Positions 18,123-26,912 of a stretch of DNA of 64,000 nucleotides are shown piece by piece. The stretch comes from Paenibacillus sp. OK003. GTDB taxonomy: Bacteria; Bacillota; Bacilli; Paenibacillales; Paenibacillaceae. The stretch covers positions 92,141 to 156,140 of the forward strand of contig NZ_FOBD01000017.1 in assembly GCF_900109515.1 (NCBI RefSeq), given 5' to 3'. Every line of letters starts with the position of its first letter. Positions within the stretch are counted from its first letter, which is position 1. The notes below the pieces were generated by a model that saw only the letters and a list, made by a program, of their open reading frames with translations, made no database searches and was not told the origin of the DNA. The position numbers and the translations under genes were made by a program.

Positions 18123-19277
18123 TCACCCTTTGCGGCCTAAATATTTAATAATTTGCTGAGCAGGCACTTTGGCTTCCTGCTTCAATTCGGTAATGCCTTC
18201 TTCATGTTCCTTCAGCCACTGTGAACGCTGATCCAACAGGTTAGCCACTGTCTTCGCCAGTTTATCCCCATCCAGCGCATCCGTACTGCCCACGGTTTCA
18301 CTATCAAGACGCAGCATGAACTGATCAATCTTCGGATCATACGAGATACCAACAGGAGGAACATACTGTGAAGCTGCATAGATCAGACTGTGCAGACGCA
18401 TGCCGATAACGACATCACAATTGCTGACTTCCTGAAGCATCAGTTGGGGATCAGTGAGATCCTTGGTAATGCTGACCTCGCTACCTTTGTTCCCCAGATC
18501 ACCGAGCATTTCCATGACAAACCTTGAAGCCTGTTCATCAATCGGTAAGTGAAACGGCATAAAGCGCAAGTGAACGGCCTTTTTGGAGCAAAGCTTCTTA
18601 AGTCCAGCAGCAATGGCTGTAAGCTCTTTACGATCCGACTCCCAGAAACGTACGGATACGCCGATCACCGGGAGTTTGGTATGAACGCTTGCTCCTTGAG
18701 CATTAACCGCGATTGAACTTACTTCTTCCGCTTTGGCTTCAGGCAACGGCAGACCCATCACCGGGTCAGGAACCACATGAATCTGATTCCACTGCAATCC
18801 GAGCCCGCGCAAATATTCAGCAGATTGTTCATCACGCACAGATACATAATTACAGGCTTTGAAGACCGAACGAATCATCGGATTGAAAATTTTGTGATTT
18901 ACAGGTCCAATGCCCTGCGCATAAATAAATGTTGGTTTTTTCAACCATTGGGCCAGTTTGATGACGCCCAGGTAGTAAGGGATAGATTTCAGTCCAGTTG
19001 CATCCTGCAGCAGACTTCCTCCTCCACTTATTAAACCATCACTTTCCTTGATCGCTTCGCGAACTTCCTTCAACTTCATCCGATGTACTGAACGTACACC
19101 ATACATTGAAGTGGTCCACTCCGGATCACCGGAGAGCACAATCGGCTCAATCGTGACATTCGATCTGTGACTCTCCTCTTCCAGCGCAGTCAAAATTGAC
19201 TTTAGTACCGCTTCGTCTCCACTGTTGTGGAATCCGTAATATCCTGAGATGACTAACTTTTGAGAAGTGGTGACCAT
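18123..19277 (-). CDS. csaB: Polysaccharide pyruvyl transferase
   Basis: CsaB adds pyruvyl ketals to the secondary wall polymer, creating the ligand for SLH domains, and is a marker of SLH-based S-layer anchoring. The frame is open to 19307, but I take the ATG at 19277 (384 residues) because homologues begin just before the LVISGYYGFHNSGDEAVL motif and a GGAAGG site lies upstream. Other hallmarks are SDGLISGGGSLLQDATG, FIYAQGIGPV and VIGMRLHSLIYA with the conserved RLH. The start overlaps the end of the upstream DUF5693 gene by 25 bases, indicating one operon. At least two proteins in this window carry the SLH repeats that need this modification. Confidence 0.95.
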   Translation of the reverse strand: MVTTSQKLVISGYYGFHNSGDEAVLKSILTALEEESHRSNVTIEPIVLSGDPEWTTSMYGVRSVHRMKLKEVREAIKESDGLISGGGSLLQDATGLKSIPYYLGVIKLAQWLKKPTFIYAQGIGPVNHKIFNPMIRSVFKACNYVSVRDEQSAEYLRGLGLQWNQIHVVPDPVMGLPLPEAKAEEVSSIAVNAQGASVHTKLPVIGVSVRFWESDRKELTAIAAGLKKLCSKKAVHLRFMPFHLPIDEQASRFVMEMLGDLGNKGSEVSITKDLTDPQLMLQEVSNCDVVIGMRLHSLIYAASQYVPPVGISYDPKIDQFMLRLDSETVGSTDALDGDKLAKTVANLLDQRSQWLKEHEEGITELKQEAKVPAQQIIKYLGRKG

Positions 19278-21274
19278 TTTTTCCAACATCCTTCCGCTAC
19301 TTGCCACACACCCACAGCAACGATACCGAAGATTAAGCCAAGTCCCAATCCCATCACTCCACGAATGAGTGACAATACAGCTGGCGTATGGATATGCGCG
19401 AACGTATCCACCATGGACAATTGTCCAATTGCTGCAATAATGAGCACAAAGATGACTTTACGATATTTTAAAGCGGCGAACACGCCAACGATAAACAGCG
19501 GGTGTCCCAGCATAAATTCTTTGAATCTTGGCCGTACGCCAAATGTGTCTTCCAACACAACACGCAGGAACATCTCGAAAGGCGTAACCGAACCCGAGTT
19601 GCCTGTACGGCTCAAATAGTAATACCCAACAACGGCAGCAACAAGTGCCAATATAACCATAACTACAGTGATTGGTGTACGCAACAGTTCTTTGACTTGC
19701 TTAATGGAGAACGAACCCGAACCCCGGTAAAACACAATATAAATTGCTACCAGCGCCATAGGTGCAAAGTGCAACAGGCTAACGCCTCGGAACTGGTTGA
19801 TAACCAGACTGTACGTAATGCTGTTCAGCAATGCGATGACAAAAGGCACCGCCAGGAACGACAGAATCGATGTTCTTACATATAAGAATAATGTTTGTGC
19901 CAGTCGACGACCCGCAGGCGCGTCTGGCTGCCGCTGCTGCTGATAGTTCACTGTACGAACCGCCAGCACCATCGCAATGGTTGGCGCACTAATGGCTACC
20001 AGTAATGCAATTCCTTGCTCCAGCAACGTCGGTTTGAGCAAGAATAACCCGGCACTACCCACCAGAGCCAGTGCAAATACAAGCAATGTCAGCAGTGGTA
20101 CAAAATATGAAACCATAAGCGTAATCATTGCGATTGCACCAATCAAGGCAACCAGCTTAGCATAACGCTGAATGGAAGAATCCTTAACCGTGAACGCTTC
20201 AGCTTGTCCGAGTTCGAAGCCGTGTTTACCCATACGTTCAATCGCATGACCTGGCTCACCCAAACTATTGATCAGATTATCAATTGGATTGGTGATCATG
20301 GCTTTGGCCGTATTCCGACTTGGCGAAGCATTCATATAGATCATACGAATGTTGCGGTCTTTGGTAGCCAAAACAAAACGGTCAGCAATGGTGTCTACAT
20401 CCAGATTGGCATCCCCATCACTTAAGGAGTACAGACGAGTTACATTGTAGTCAATTTTATAGGAGAGAGTCTCAAAACCGGATTGTGGTTTCTTCAAATT
20501 CTCAATAGCCGCCAGTCCAATATGGTGCTTGTTCAGCAACTGGGCAAACATATCGATACTCTTCATCTCTGCATTATCATTGTACCCTTTCACAGCATCA
20601 CCATCAAACAAGATGCGCTTTACCCCATTTTCTTCGAAGAAGGTAAGCAGGCGTTCCATGGATTCCTGATTATAAGGCACACTGTCTGAAATCCGTGGCA
20701 AAATGTAAAATCCTTTATCACGCAGCATCTTCACGGCAACCGGATCTGGTTGCAAAGGCTGCATGTTGGCATTCTCCGGTGGAGTCTGCAATATTAAGCC
20801 GCTACGACCTTCATATTCCCATGGAAGCACAGGAATCTCCCGATCGGCGAACGTTTGTTCAATGATAGGGGTATACGTTTGTGCATTTTCCTCATTTGTG
20901 AATAGAACATACGTGTAATTATCGTTAGCAGGAATGACATTTTGGGTCATGTTCGCAAGATCCTGCCCGTTATATACCATCAGACGGCGGGACTTCTTCA
21001 ACTCATCCAGTGTACTTTCGAACACCGCCATGGTTGTCACTCCGGCGTCTTTCAACCGAGTCAGTTGTTCATTCATAAAGTCTTGCGGATGGGCCTGATA
21101 AGCCGAGATATCCAATAGCCCCCGATAATTGAAGACAAGCTCCACCTTTTTGGCGGAAGATTCCGTCTGCACCCGATCACTGATGACAGGGATGGAAGCA
21201 ATCAAACCGATAATGACAACAATCCACAGCCACTTCCGTGAAGCGGTATTCCAATAAAGCCATTTTTGACGCAC
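19253..21274 (-). CDS. DUF5693-type polytopic membrane protein
   Basis: The frame is open from 21310, but GAGGAGGT lies 7 bases before a GTG at 21274, which I take as the start (673 residues). After one N-terminal membrane segment (WLWIVVIIGLIASIPVIS) comes an extracytoplasmic domain of about 330 residues (DISAYQAHPQDFMNEQLTRL, GVKRILFDGDAVKGY, MIYMNASPSRN), then about ten membrane helices. This matches a family I know as DUF5693, commonly found beside csaB in Paenibacillus-like genomes. Overlap with csaB indicates co-transcription. A role in export or modification of the wall polymer is plausible but unproven. Confidence 0.8.
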   Translation of the reverse strand: MRQKWLYWNTASRKWLWIVVIIGLIASIPVISDRVQTESSAKKVELVFNYRGLLDISAYQAHPQDFMNEQLTRLKDAGVTTMAVFESTLDELKKSRRLMVYNGQDLANMTQNVIPANDNYTYVLFTNEENAQTYTPIIEQTFADREIPVLPWEYEGRSGLILQTPPENANMQPLQPDPVAVKMLRDKGFYILPRISDSVPYNQESMERLLTFFEENGVKRILFDGDAVKGYNDNAEMKSIDMFAQLLNKHHIGLAAIENLKKPQSGFETLSYKIDYNVTRLYSLSDGDANLDVDTIADRFVLATKDRNIRMIYMNASPSRNTAKAMITNPIDNLINSLGEPGHAIERMGKHGFELGQAEAFTVKDSSIQRYAKLVALIGAIAMITLMVSYFVPLLTLLVFALALVGSAGLFLLKPTLLEQGIALLVAISAPTIAMVLAVRTVNYQQQRQPDAPAGRRLAQTLFLYVRTSILSFLAVPFVIALLNSITYSLVINQFRGVSLLHFAPMALVAIYIVFYRGSGSFSIKQVKELLRTPITVVMVILALVAAVVGYYYLSRTGNSGSVTPFEMFLRVVLEDTFGVRPRFKEFMLGHPLFIVGVFAALKYRKVIFVLIIAAIGQLSMVDTFAHIHTPAVLSLIRGVMGLGLGLIFGIVAVGVWQVAEGCWKKWSPLLKS

Positions 21275-21445
21275 TACATGTACCTCCTCAAGTGTTGGAA
21301 CCAAATGCACGTTCAGCTCATGATTTTCATTGCAAAATAGTGAATAAATACCGGATACAAACAGCTTGTGTCAACAAACGTGCATCTATCCGCAATTCAT
21401 CCAAAATAGACGTAGACTTTTACCTTTTACCTTTTTACCTAAAAG

Positions 21446-21488
21446 AAAAGCCCCTCCGCCAACCAACCTTACGGTGCGGAGAGGCTTT
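21446..21488 (-). terminator. Terminator after pgcA
   Basis: GCGGAG/CTCCGC and AAAGCC/GGCTTT arms with a bulge, followed by a T run on the minus strand, 32 bases past the pgcA stop. Confidence 0.75.
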
Positions 21489-21519
21489 CTCATGTTCTTG
21501 CTCAGTACTGCATTCGTAT

Positions 21520-23241
21520 TTATTGTGCGTCTACACGCGTCATCACCGTAGTAGCCAAACGCTCGATACGGCTTTCGGCGTCTTCCAGGTTCTCTCCGCG
21601 CACGGCGAAGTATACTTTGATCTTCGGTTCTGTTCCCGAAGGACGCAGGCAGAACCATGATCCGTCTGCCAAAATAAATTTCAGAACGTTCTCTTTCGGC
21701 AAGCCATCCAAGCCAAGGGAGTAATCCAGCACATCTTGTACAGCGATGCCGGCTACTTCTTGTGGCGGATTAGAACGCCAGTCGGTCATTTTCGCCTGAA
21801 TTTGAGCTACGCCATCCTTGCCTTTCAGCGTACGAGACTCCAGCTTCTCCAGGAAATATCCAAATTGGCTGTACAGCTCTTGCAGGACATCATAGAGTGT
21901 TTTGCCTTGGTTTTTATAATAAGCAGCTGCTTCAGCAATCAGCATTGCAGCCAGGACTGCATCCTTGTCACGTGCGTAGCTGCCTGCCAGGTAACCATAG
22001 CTTTCCTCATAACCGAACAAGAACGTATGACTGCCGGTTGCTTCGAACTGGTTCATTTTTTCACCGATATATTTAAAGCCTGTCAGGGTGTTCATCACTT
22101 CTGCACCGTAATGCTCAGCAATGACCGCTCCCATCTCGCTTGTTACAATCGTTTTGACAACTGCACTGTTCTTCGGCAGCTTACCTGTCTCTTGCAAACG
22201 GCTCAACACATAGTGCACCATGATCGCTCCGGATTGGTTACCCGACAGTACGAAATACTTGCCATCCTTGTCTTTCACTACCGCACCCATGCGGTCTGCG
22301 TCTGGATCTGTACCAATCAGAATATCTGCACCCACGGATTCACCCAGCTTCATTGCAAGCGTAAATGCTTCGCGCTCTTCCGGGTTAGGTGATTTCACTG
22401 TGGAAAATTCAGCATCAGGCTGTTCTTGCTCTGCCACGATGTGAACCTGCTCGAAACCGATCTGTTCCAACACACGACGTACAGGCACATTACCTGTTCC
22501 GTGCAGTGGAGTGAAGACGATTTTGAAATCACGGCCGACGCCGGATTGAATCAGGTCACGACTGAGACTTAGACTGGCAACGGTATCTACAAATGCCTGA
22601 TCTTCCTCTTCTCCAAGCCATACGAGCAATCCTTGAGCTTCAGCTTCTTCCTGCGTCAGCTTTTTCACATCCGCGAGGGAAGGAACTTCCTGAATGTATT
22701 GAATGACTTTCTCTGCTTCGTGTGGTACCAATTGGCCACCCTCATGGTTGTAAACTTTGTAGCCATTGTATTCAGGAGGATTATGACTCGCCGTCACCAC
22801 AATACCGCCGGTTGCTTGCAGATGACGTACACTGAAGGAAAGCTGAGGCGTAGGACGCAGGGATGTAAACAGCTTAGCCACAATGCCATTTCCAGCCAGA
22901 ACCAGGGCAGCATCCAGTGTGAACTCCGGTGAGAAATGACGGGAATCATGCGCGATCACTACAGAAGGTTTACCTTCTTTGTCGCCATGCTGCTCCAGCA
23001 AATAACGGGCAAACCCTTGCGTTGCACGACCCACCGTATAACGGTTCATCCGGTTGCTTCCCGCTCCGATCACACCACGCAATCCACCTGTACCAAACTC
23101 CAGATTTCTGTAGAAACGATCTTCCAGCTCTTTCGGCTGATCCTGCAAATCACGAAGCTCCTGTTTCGTCGCTTCATCAATCGAAGCATCCTCCAACCAC
23201 TGCTGCAATGTTTGTGCTGCTGTTGCGCTTAACTGTTCCAT
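21520..23241 (-). CDS. pgcA: Phosphoglucomutase / phosphomannomutase
   Basis: This 573-residue cytosolic enzyme interconverts glucose 6-phosphate and glucose 1-phosphate, feeding UDP-glucose and wall polymer synthesis. The phospho-serine loop TASHNPPEYNGYKVY, the metal-binding loop GTDPDADRMG, the sugar-binding segment FGYEESYGYL and the C-terminal phosphate-binding RPSGTEPKIKVYF are all present. Length and the N-terminal FGTGGLRGVIG match the alpha-phosphohexomutase family as in B. subtilis PgcA. It is a single-gene unit with its own terminator, next to the wall-polymer cluster. Confidence 0.95.
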   Translation of the reverse strand: MEQLSATAAQTLQQWLEDASIDEATKQELRDLQDQPKELEDRFYRNLEFGTGGLRGVIGAGSNRMNRYTVGRATQGFARYLLEQHGDKEGKPSVVIAHDSRHFSPEFTLDAALVLAGNGIVAKLFTSLRPTPQLSFSVRHLQATGGIVVTASHNPPEYNGYKVYNHEGGQLVPHEAEKVIQYIQEVPSLADVKKLTQEEAEAQGLLVWLGEEEDQAFVDTVASLSLSRDLIQSGVGRDFKIVFTPLHGTGNVPVRRVLEQIGFEQVHIVAEQEQPDAEFSTVKSPNPEEREAFTLAMKLGESVGADILIGTDPDADRMGAVVKDKDGKYFVLSGNQSGAIMVHYVLSRLQETGKLPKNSAVVKTIVTSEMGAVIAEHYGAEVMNTLTGFKYIGEKMNQFEATGSHTFLFGYEESYGYLAGSYARDKDAVLAAMLIAEAAAYYKNQGKTLYDVLQELYSQFGYFLEKLESRTLKGKDGVAQIQAKMTDWRSNPPQEVAGIAVQDVLDYSLGLDGLPKENVLKFILADGSWFCLRPSGTEPKIKVYFAVRGENLEDAESRIERLATTVMTRVDAQ

Positions 23242-23298
23242 TCCTGCAAACCCCTTCCTTCTATATAAAATTCAATTGACTGCTGAACGATACAATCA

Positions 23299-23730
23299 TT
23301 AGCTTGGGTCAGACAGTGCGAACATGATCTCGCCTTCAGCTACCACTTTGTCGCCTACTTTGGCTGTAGCTTTGCCTTTACCGATTGAACCTTTGAGGCG
23401 CGTAATCTCCACTTCCAGCATCAACGTATCTCCAGGCACAACTTGTCCACGGAATCGGAAATTGTCCAGTCCCGCCAAAAAGCCAATTTTGCCTTTGTTG
23501 CCTTCCAAATTCAGAATGGCTACTGCACCAACCTGTGCCAGTGCTTCTGTAATCAACACACCCGGCATTACCGGATACTCTGGAAAATGACCAATGAAGA
23601 AAGGTTCATTAATGGTTACATTTTTCAAACCAACGGCACGTTTGCCATCCTCAATCTCTAAAATCTTGTCCACCAGCAGAAATGGGGGACGGTGTGGGAT
23701 AATCTCTTGAATCTGTTTGATATCGAGCAC
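23299..23730 (-). CDS. fabZ: 3-hydroxyacyl-ACP dehydratase
   Basis: FabZ dehydrates beta-hydroxyacyl-ACP in fatty acid elongation. The frame is open far upstream, but the real start is the GTG at 23730: GAGAGGAGA lies 7 bases before it, giving 143 residues, typical for the family. Visible motifs are IQEIIPHRPPFLLVDKI, the catalytic-His loop GHFPEYPVMPGVLITEALAQ (with the conserved Glu) and FRFRGQVVPGDTL. In B. subtilis fabZ (ywpB) also sits next to flhP, so the synteny agrees. A repeat element and terminator separate it from the genes upstream, so it is probably transcribed separately from them. Confidence 0.95.
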   Translation of the reverse strand: MLDIKQIQEIIPHRPPFLLVDKILEIEDGKRAVGLKNVTINEPFFIGHFPEYPVMPGVLITEALAQVGAVAILNLEGNKGKIGFLAGLDNFRFRGQVVPGDTLMLEVEITRLKGSIGKGKATAKVGDKVVAEGEIMFALSDPS

Positions 23731-23804
23731 AGTATAATCTCCTCTCGGGATGTTTATATGAGAATCCTCCATCATAAAGTTCTCATGTGCGCACAGGTGG
23801 CCGT

Positions 23805-23935
23805 TACGGTTACGGATCGTTCTTTCGATCGCTGTTGTTTCCGAATGTTTCTGAACTATTTTCAAATGGATAACATTCGGAAACAAAGGCGAACGCTTCG
23901 CTTCTTTCAAACGATTCCGTTCCCTCCACTGACTT
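23805..23935 (+). repeat. Dispersed nested-hairpin repeat, copy 2
   Basis: GATCGCTGTTGTTTCCGAAT pairs with a downstream ATTCGGAAAC arm, followed by the family signature AAAGGCGAACGCTTCGCTTC. Outer arms GGATCGTT and AACGATTCC are also complementary. It occupies the fabZ upstream region; the rest of the gap to 24170 shows no gene. Confidence 0.7.
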
Positions 23936-24171
23936 TAGTGCGGACATGGGAAATCTGATTATGATCAAGTCGGGCCTCATATAAAAGGTTTTTAATTTTA
24001 ATGTTGTATGGAAAGCATATTTTCGGTTAACACTAGTTATATCCTTCATGACTGCAGTAGTGAAGGTTGAGATAAGGGGTCTCTCTTCGCGATGACGAAT
24101 GTCTTTCGCAGGGGAGGCCTCTTTTGACGTCAAACGTCATCCATCATTATACTGTTTTCAACACCAAAAAG

Positions 24172-24197
24172 AAAACTCCTGCCTGCGCAGGAGTTTT
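24172..24197 (-). terminator. Terminator after the EpuA-type gene
   Basis: AAAACTCCTG and CAGGAGTTTT pair around a six-base loop, with CTTTTT following on the minus strand. It would end the flhO-flhP-containing transcript. Confidence 0.85.
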
Positions 24198-24212
24198 GCA
24201 TATATCGTTCAT

Positions 24213-24434
24213 CTACGGAGCGAACACCAAATCATATACATGTTCCCATGTACTCCACTGCAATACGGAACCGATATCCTGTTTGCCCAGTACCACGTAG
24301 CCAGCTACCAATCCGCCAGCGAGGGCAAGAACAAGCAGGACCGGAACCAGAAACCATCTTGCGATGCGCCATCCACTCTTTTTCTTGACATTCGTCTTAT
24401 CCGGCTTGCTGTTCTGCTGCTGTGTGTCTGTCAT
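24213..24434 (-). CDS. EpuA-type small membrane protein (annotated in databases as 'RNA polymerase subunit beta')
   Basis: This 73-residue protein has a Lys-rich cytoplasmic tail (TNVKKKSGWRIARW), one membrane helix (FLVPVLLVLALAGGLVAGYV) and a short outer tail with VLGKQDIGSVLQWSTWEHVY. This matches the EpuA family, often misleadingly labelled DNA-directed RNA polymerase subunit beta, which lies next to flhP/fabZ in several Firmicutes. The ATG chosen follows AAAGGTGA. It begins 12 bases after the flhP stop, so it is in the same operon. Its molecular function is unknown. Confidence 0.8.
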   Translation of the reverse strand: MTDTQQQNSKPDKTNVKKKSGWRIARWFLVPVLLVLALAGGLVAGYVVLGKQDIGSVLQWSTWEHVYDLVFAP

Positions 24435-24446
24435 CACATTCACCTT

Positions 24447-25286
24447 TTATGCTCTCATATTGTTGGCAAGACCCGCCATGGAATCACTGGATGTGAGCGC
24501 ACGTGCCGCCAGTTGGTAAGTACGCTGTCCTTGCATCAGCAAAGACATTTCTTGTGTCAAATCCACGTTGGATTGTTCAATGTAGCCTGCACGGATCATG
24601 GCTGTCGCTTCACGTGTAGCTGCATTGGCTCCAAATACATCATCCTCGGTCAGACCCGCATCCAGACCAAACAGGTTATCTGCATACTGCACAAGCCCTT
24701 CCGGGCGCTCGATATCAACGAGTTGCAATTGAGCTCCAATCGTTGCATTGGCTTCATTGCCACGACTGATCAACAGATTGCCTTTTTCATCAAATGCAAC
24801 CTTGCTGTTATTCGGTGCCGTAATGCGATTACCTTGACGATCCAATGCAAAGTGGCCTTCGCCATTGACCAATACCATCATGTCTGGCGCATTGGGATTC
24901 GTTTTGGGTCTTGTATCAGGGACAAAATGGAATGCACCCTGACGCGTCCACATTTTCTCACCATTCGCTTCAACGGCAAACATCGCATTGCCTTCAATCG
25001 CCAGATCGGTAGGACTACCTGTCTCATTGAGCGTACCCTGACTCATATCCTTTGTCACATCAGCCAAACGTACACCAAACCCGAGGTTGTATCCCATCGG
25101 GGTCGAGCGTCCATCCAGCTTGTACTTGTCCGGTTGCTGCTGCACACGTGTCAGTACATCTTCGAAGGCTGCTTGCTTACTCTTATAGCCTGCCGTATTC
25201 ACGTTGGCAATATTATCGGAAATGACATCCAGACGCTGCTGTATTCCGGTCATGGAGACCATTGCACTAATCATGGAATTATTCAT
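24447..25286 (-). CDS. flhP: Flagellar hook-basal body rod-type protein
   Basis: This 279-residue member of the FlgG/FlgF rod and hook family shows the conserved N-terminal SGL-like motif region (MISAMVSMTGIQQRLDVISD followed by NIANVNTAGYKSK) and the C-terminal helix signature (YIEQSNVDLTQEMSLLMQGQ). In B. subtilis the paralogous pair flhO-flhP lies downstream of mbl, as here. These proteins form part of the flagellar rod-hook, secreted by the flagellar export apparatus. A GGGAGGG site precedes the ATG. Between it and flhO lies an unusual 640-base repeat region. Confidence 0.93.
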   Translation of the reverse strand: MNNSMISAMVSMTGIQQRLDVISDNIANVNTAGYKSKQAAFEDVLTRVQQQPDKYKLDGRSTPMGYNLGFGVRLADVTKDMSQGTLNETGSPTDLAIEGNAMFAVEANGEKMWTRQGAFHFVPDTRPKTNPNAPDMMVLVNGEGHFALDRQGNRITAPNNSKVAFDEKGNLLISRGNEANATIGAQLQLVDIERPEGLVQYADNLFGLDAGLTEDDVFGANAATREATAMIRAGYIEQSNVDLTQEMSLLMQGQRTYQLAARALTSSDSMAGLANNMRA

Positions 25287-25438
25287 TCGGTGGTTACCCT
25301 CCCTGGTTCTACCCTCCCAAACCCTCCCTGGTAGGGAGGGCCCCAGATGGCGCTGCCCTCTGGACTCCCGAAAACAGGCGGAGTGGGTGCGTGGGGTACG
25401 ATCTTGCTAAGTGACGGTGGTGTGTGTGCGCCGCGACT

Positions 25439-25489
25439 GCCGGGCTATGATTCCCGCCATAGTTTCACATGGCTGAATCATAGCCCGGC
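25439..25489. repeat. Long perfect hairpin between flhO and flhP
   Basis: GCCGGGCTATGATTC and its exact complement (15 bp) flank 21 bases that contain an inner GCCAT/ATGGC stem. There is no T tract, so it does not look like a terminator. It might protect or process the flhO-flhP transcript. Confidence 0.75.
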
Positions 25490-25518
25490 ACGCTCTTTAT
25501 GCGGCGTGTAGCTCCGCG

Positions 25519-25905
25519 TGGTCTCTCCTTGCTTTGCTTCGCAAAGGACTGTCGAGACCATCGCTGCGCTTAGCTTACTGCTACGCATTCCTCGCATAGG
25601 CTCGGCTGCGGTTAGGCTTTTGCGCTCCGCGTGCTCTCTCCCTGCTTTGCTCCGCAAAGGACTGTCGAGACCGCCGCTGCGCTTAGCTTACTGCTGCGCA
25701 ATCCTCGCATAGGCTCGGCTGCGTTTGGGCTTTTGCGCTCCGCGTGGTCTCTCCCTGCTTTGCTTCGCAAAGGACTATCGAGACCGTCGCTGCGCTCAGC
25801 TTAATGCTGCGCAATCCTCACATAGGCTCGGCTGCGGTTAGGCTTGCGCTTCGCGTGAGCCTCTCTGCTTTGCTGCGCAAAGGGCGTTTGGCTCTCCGCT
25901 ACGCG
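25519..25905. repeat. 113-bp tandem repeat (about 3.4 copies) between flhO and flhP
   Basis: Units start at 25519, 25632, 25745 and (partial) 25856. Each begins GGTCTCTCC.TGCTTTGC, contains a TTTGC-TTC-GCAAA hairpin and GAGACC, which pairs back to GGTCTC, and ends with a GC-rich GGCTCGGCTGCG stretch. Copies differ at several positions. Stop-free frames across it look accidental. Confidence 0.85.
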
Positions 25906-25924
25906 GCTATATTATACGTTGGCG

Positions 25925-26809
25925 TTATACACGCCCAACTTCATTGACGGCTTTATCCAGACTGCGGTCGTAGAATTGTACGACCTTCTGGTTCGCTTCA
26001 TATGCACGGAATGCTGCGTTCATATCTACAGTTGCCTGTGACGCATCCACATTCGAACCTTCCAGGTAGCCTTGACGGATCTGCACATTATCACCGACAG
26101 CCATCATCCGAGCCGTTGCTCCATTCTGATCATTCAGGCTGAAATTACCATCACCTTGACGTACCAGTTGGTTCGGTTGATCGATGACGCTGATTCCCAA
26201 TGTAACACCTGTGGGTGCACCCGTCTCTGCATTAACAAGACGACCTTGCTCATCCACTTTAAATTGGTCTACCGAGCCTGTCAACACAACAGGTTGTCCA
26301 TTATTATCCAGAACTTGTGAACCTGTTGAGCTGAGCAGCTGTCCAGTTCCGGTAACCTCGAAGTGACCATCACGTGTATATCTTGTGTTACCGTCTGCAT
26401 CCCGTACTGTAAAATACGCCTGAGGTTGGTAAGTTACCGTGCCATCAGCTCGTACAAATTTGCCTGAACCGTCAAACGAGACAGGTTGTCCTGTCTGTGG
26501 ATCATTCACGGCCAGATTGGACGAAATGGCAAAATCACTCTTTTGCCCACTTTCCATAATGGCTCCCTGCAAATTCATGGACAAACTTTCTTCCGCGAAC
26601 ACACCTGTGTTCAGCTTGCCCAGCCGCTTTGTCGGAAGATTGGCATCTCCGCCTACCAAAGTAATGAGCATTTCCGGGAAAGAACGGCTTACGCTGTTCA
26701 CTTGTTTATATCCCGTTGTGTTCATATTTACGATGTTCTGCGTTGCGGTGTCATGGCGGCGTTGTTGCGTAATCATTCCCGCGGTAGCGGTGTACAGACC
26801 TCTTAACAT
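25925..26809 (-). CDS. flhO: Flagellar hook-basal body rod-type protein
   Basis: This 294-residue FlgG/FlgF-family protein has the N-terminal signature (MLRGLYTATAGMITQQRRHD, then TQNIVNMNTTGYKQ), a variable middle domain (VTYQPQAYFTVRDADGNTRY) and the C-terminal rod helix (GYLEGSNVDASQATVDMNAA). It is the paralogue of flhP at 24447 and matches B. subtilis flhO in position, directly downstream of mbl. GGAGAGGGG precedes the ATG. The two proteins are probably distal-rod or hook-base components. Confidence 0.93.
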   Translation of the reverse strand: MLRGLYTATAGMITQQRRHDTATQNIVNMNTTGYKQVNSVSRSFPEMLITLVGGDANLPTKRLGKLNTGVFAEESLSMNLQGAIMESGQKSDFAISSNLAVNDPQTGQPVSFDGSGKFVRADGTVTYQPQAYFTVRDADGNTRYTRDGHFEVTGTGQLLSSTGSQVLDNNGQPVVLTGSVDQFKVDEQGRLVNAETGAPTGVTLGISVIDQPNQLVRQGDGNFSLNDQNGATARMMAVGDNVQIRQGYLEGSNVDASQATVDMNAAFRAYEANQKVVQFYDRSLDKAVNEVGRV

Positions 26810-26912
26810 GTATTAACCCCTCTCCTCAAGCGCTTGTCCTGCATCGTAGGATAGCTGCTTGTCCGTTCTGCTTCCCGAGCTTGGGCGAACCTTTGCTTTT
26901 TATATCGGCAGA

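Noticed and set aside
24099..25334. Plus-strand frame of 411 codons antisense to flhP
   Set aside because: It runs across flhP, the EpuA-type gene and their terminator, has no family resemblance, and the minus-strand genes are clearly real.
25519..25905. CRISPR array
   Set aside because: The repeats are 113 bp, contiguous and without unique spacers, and no cas gene is near.
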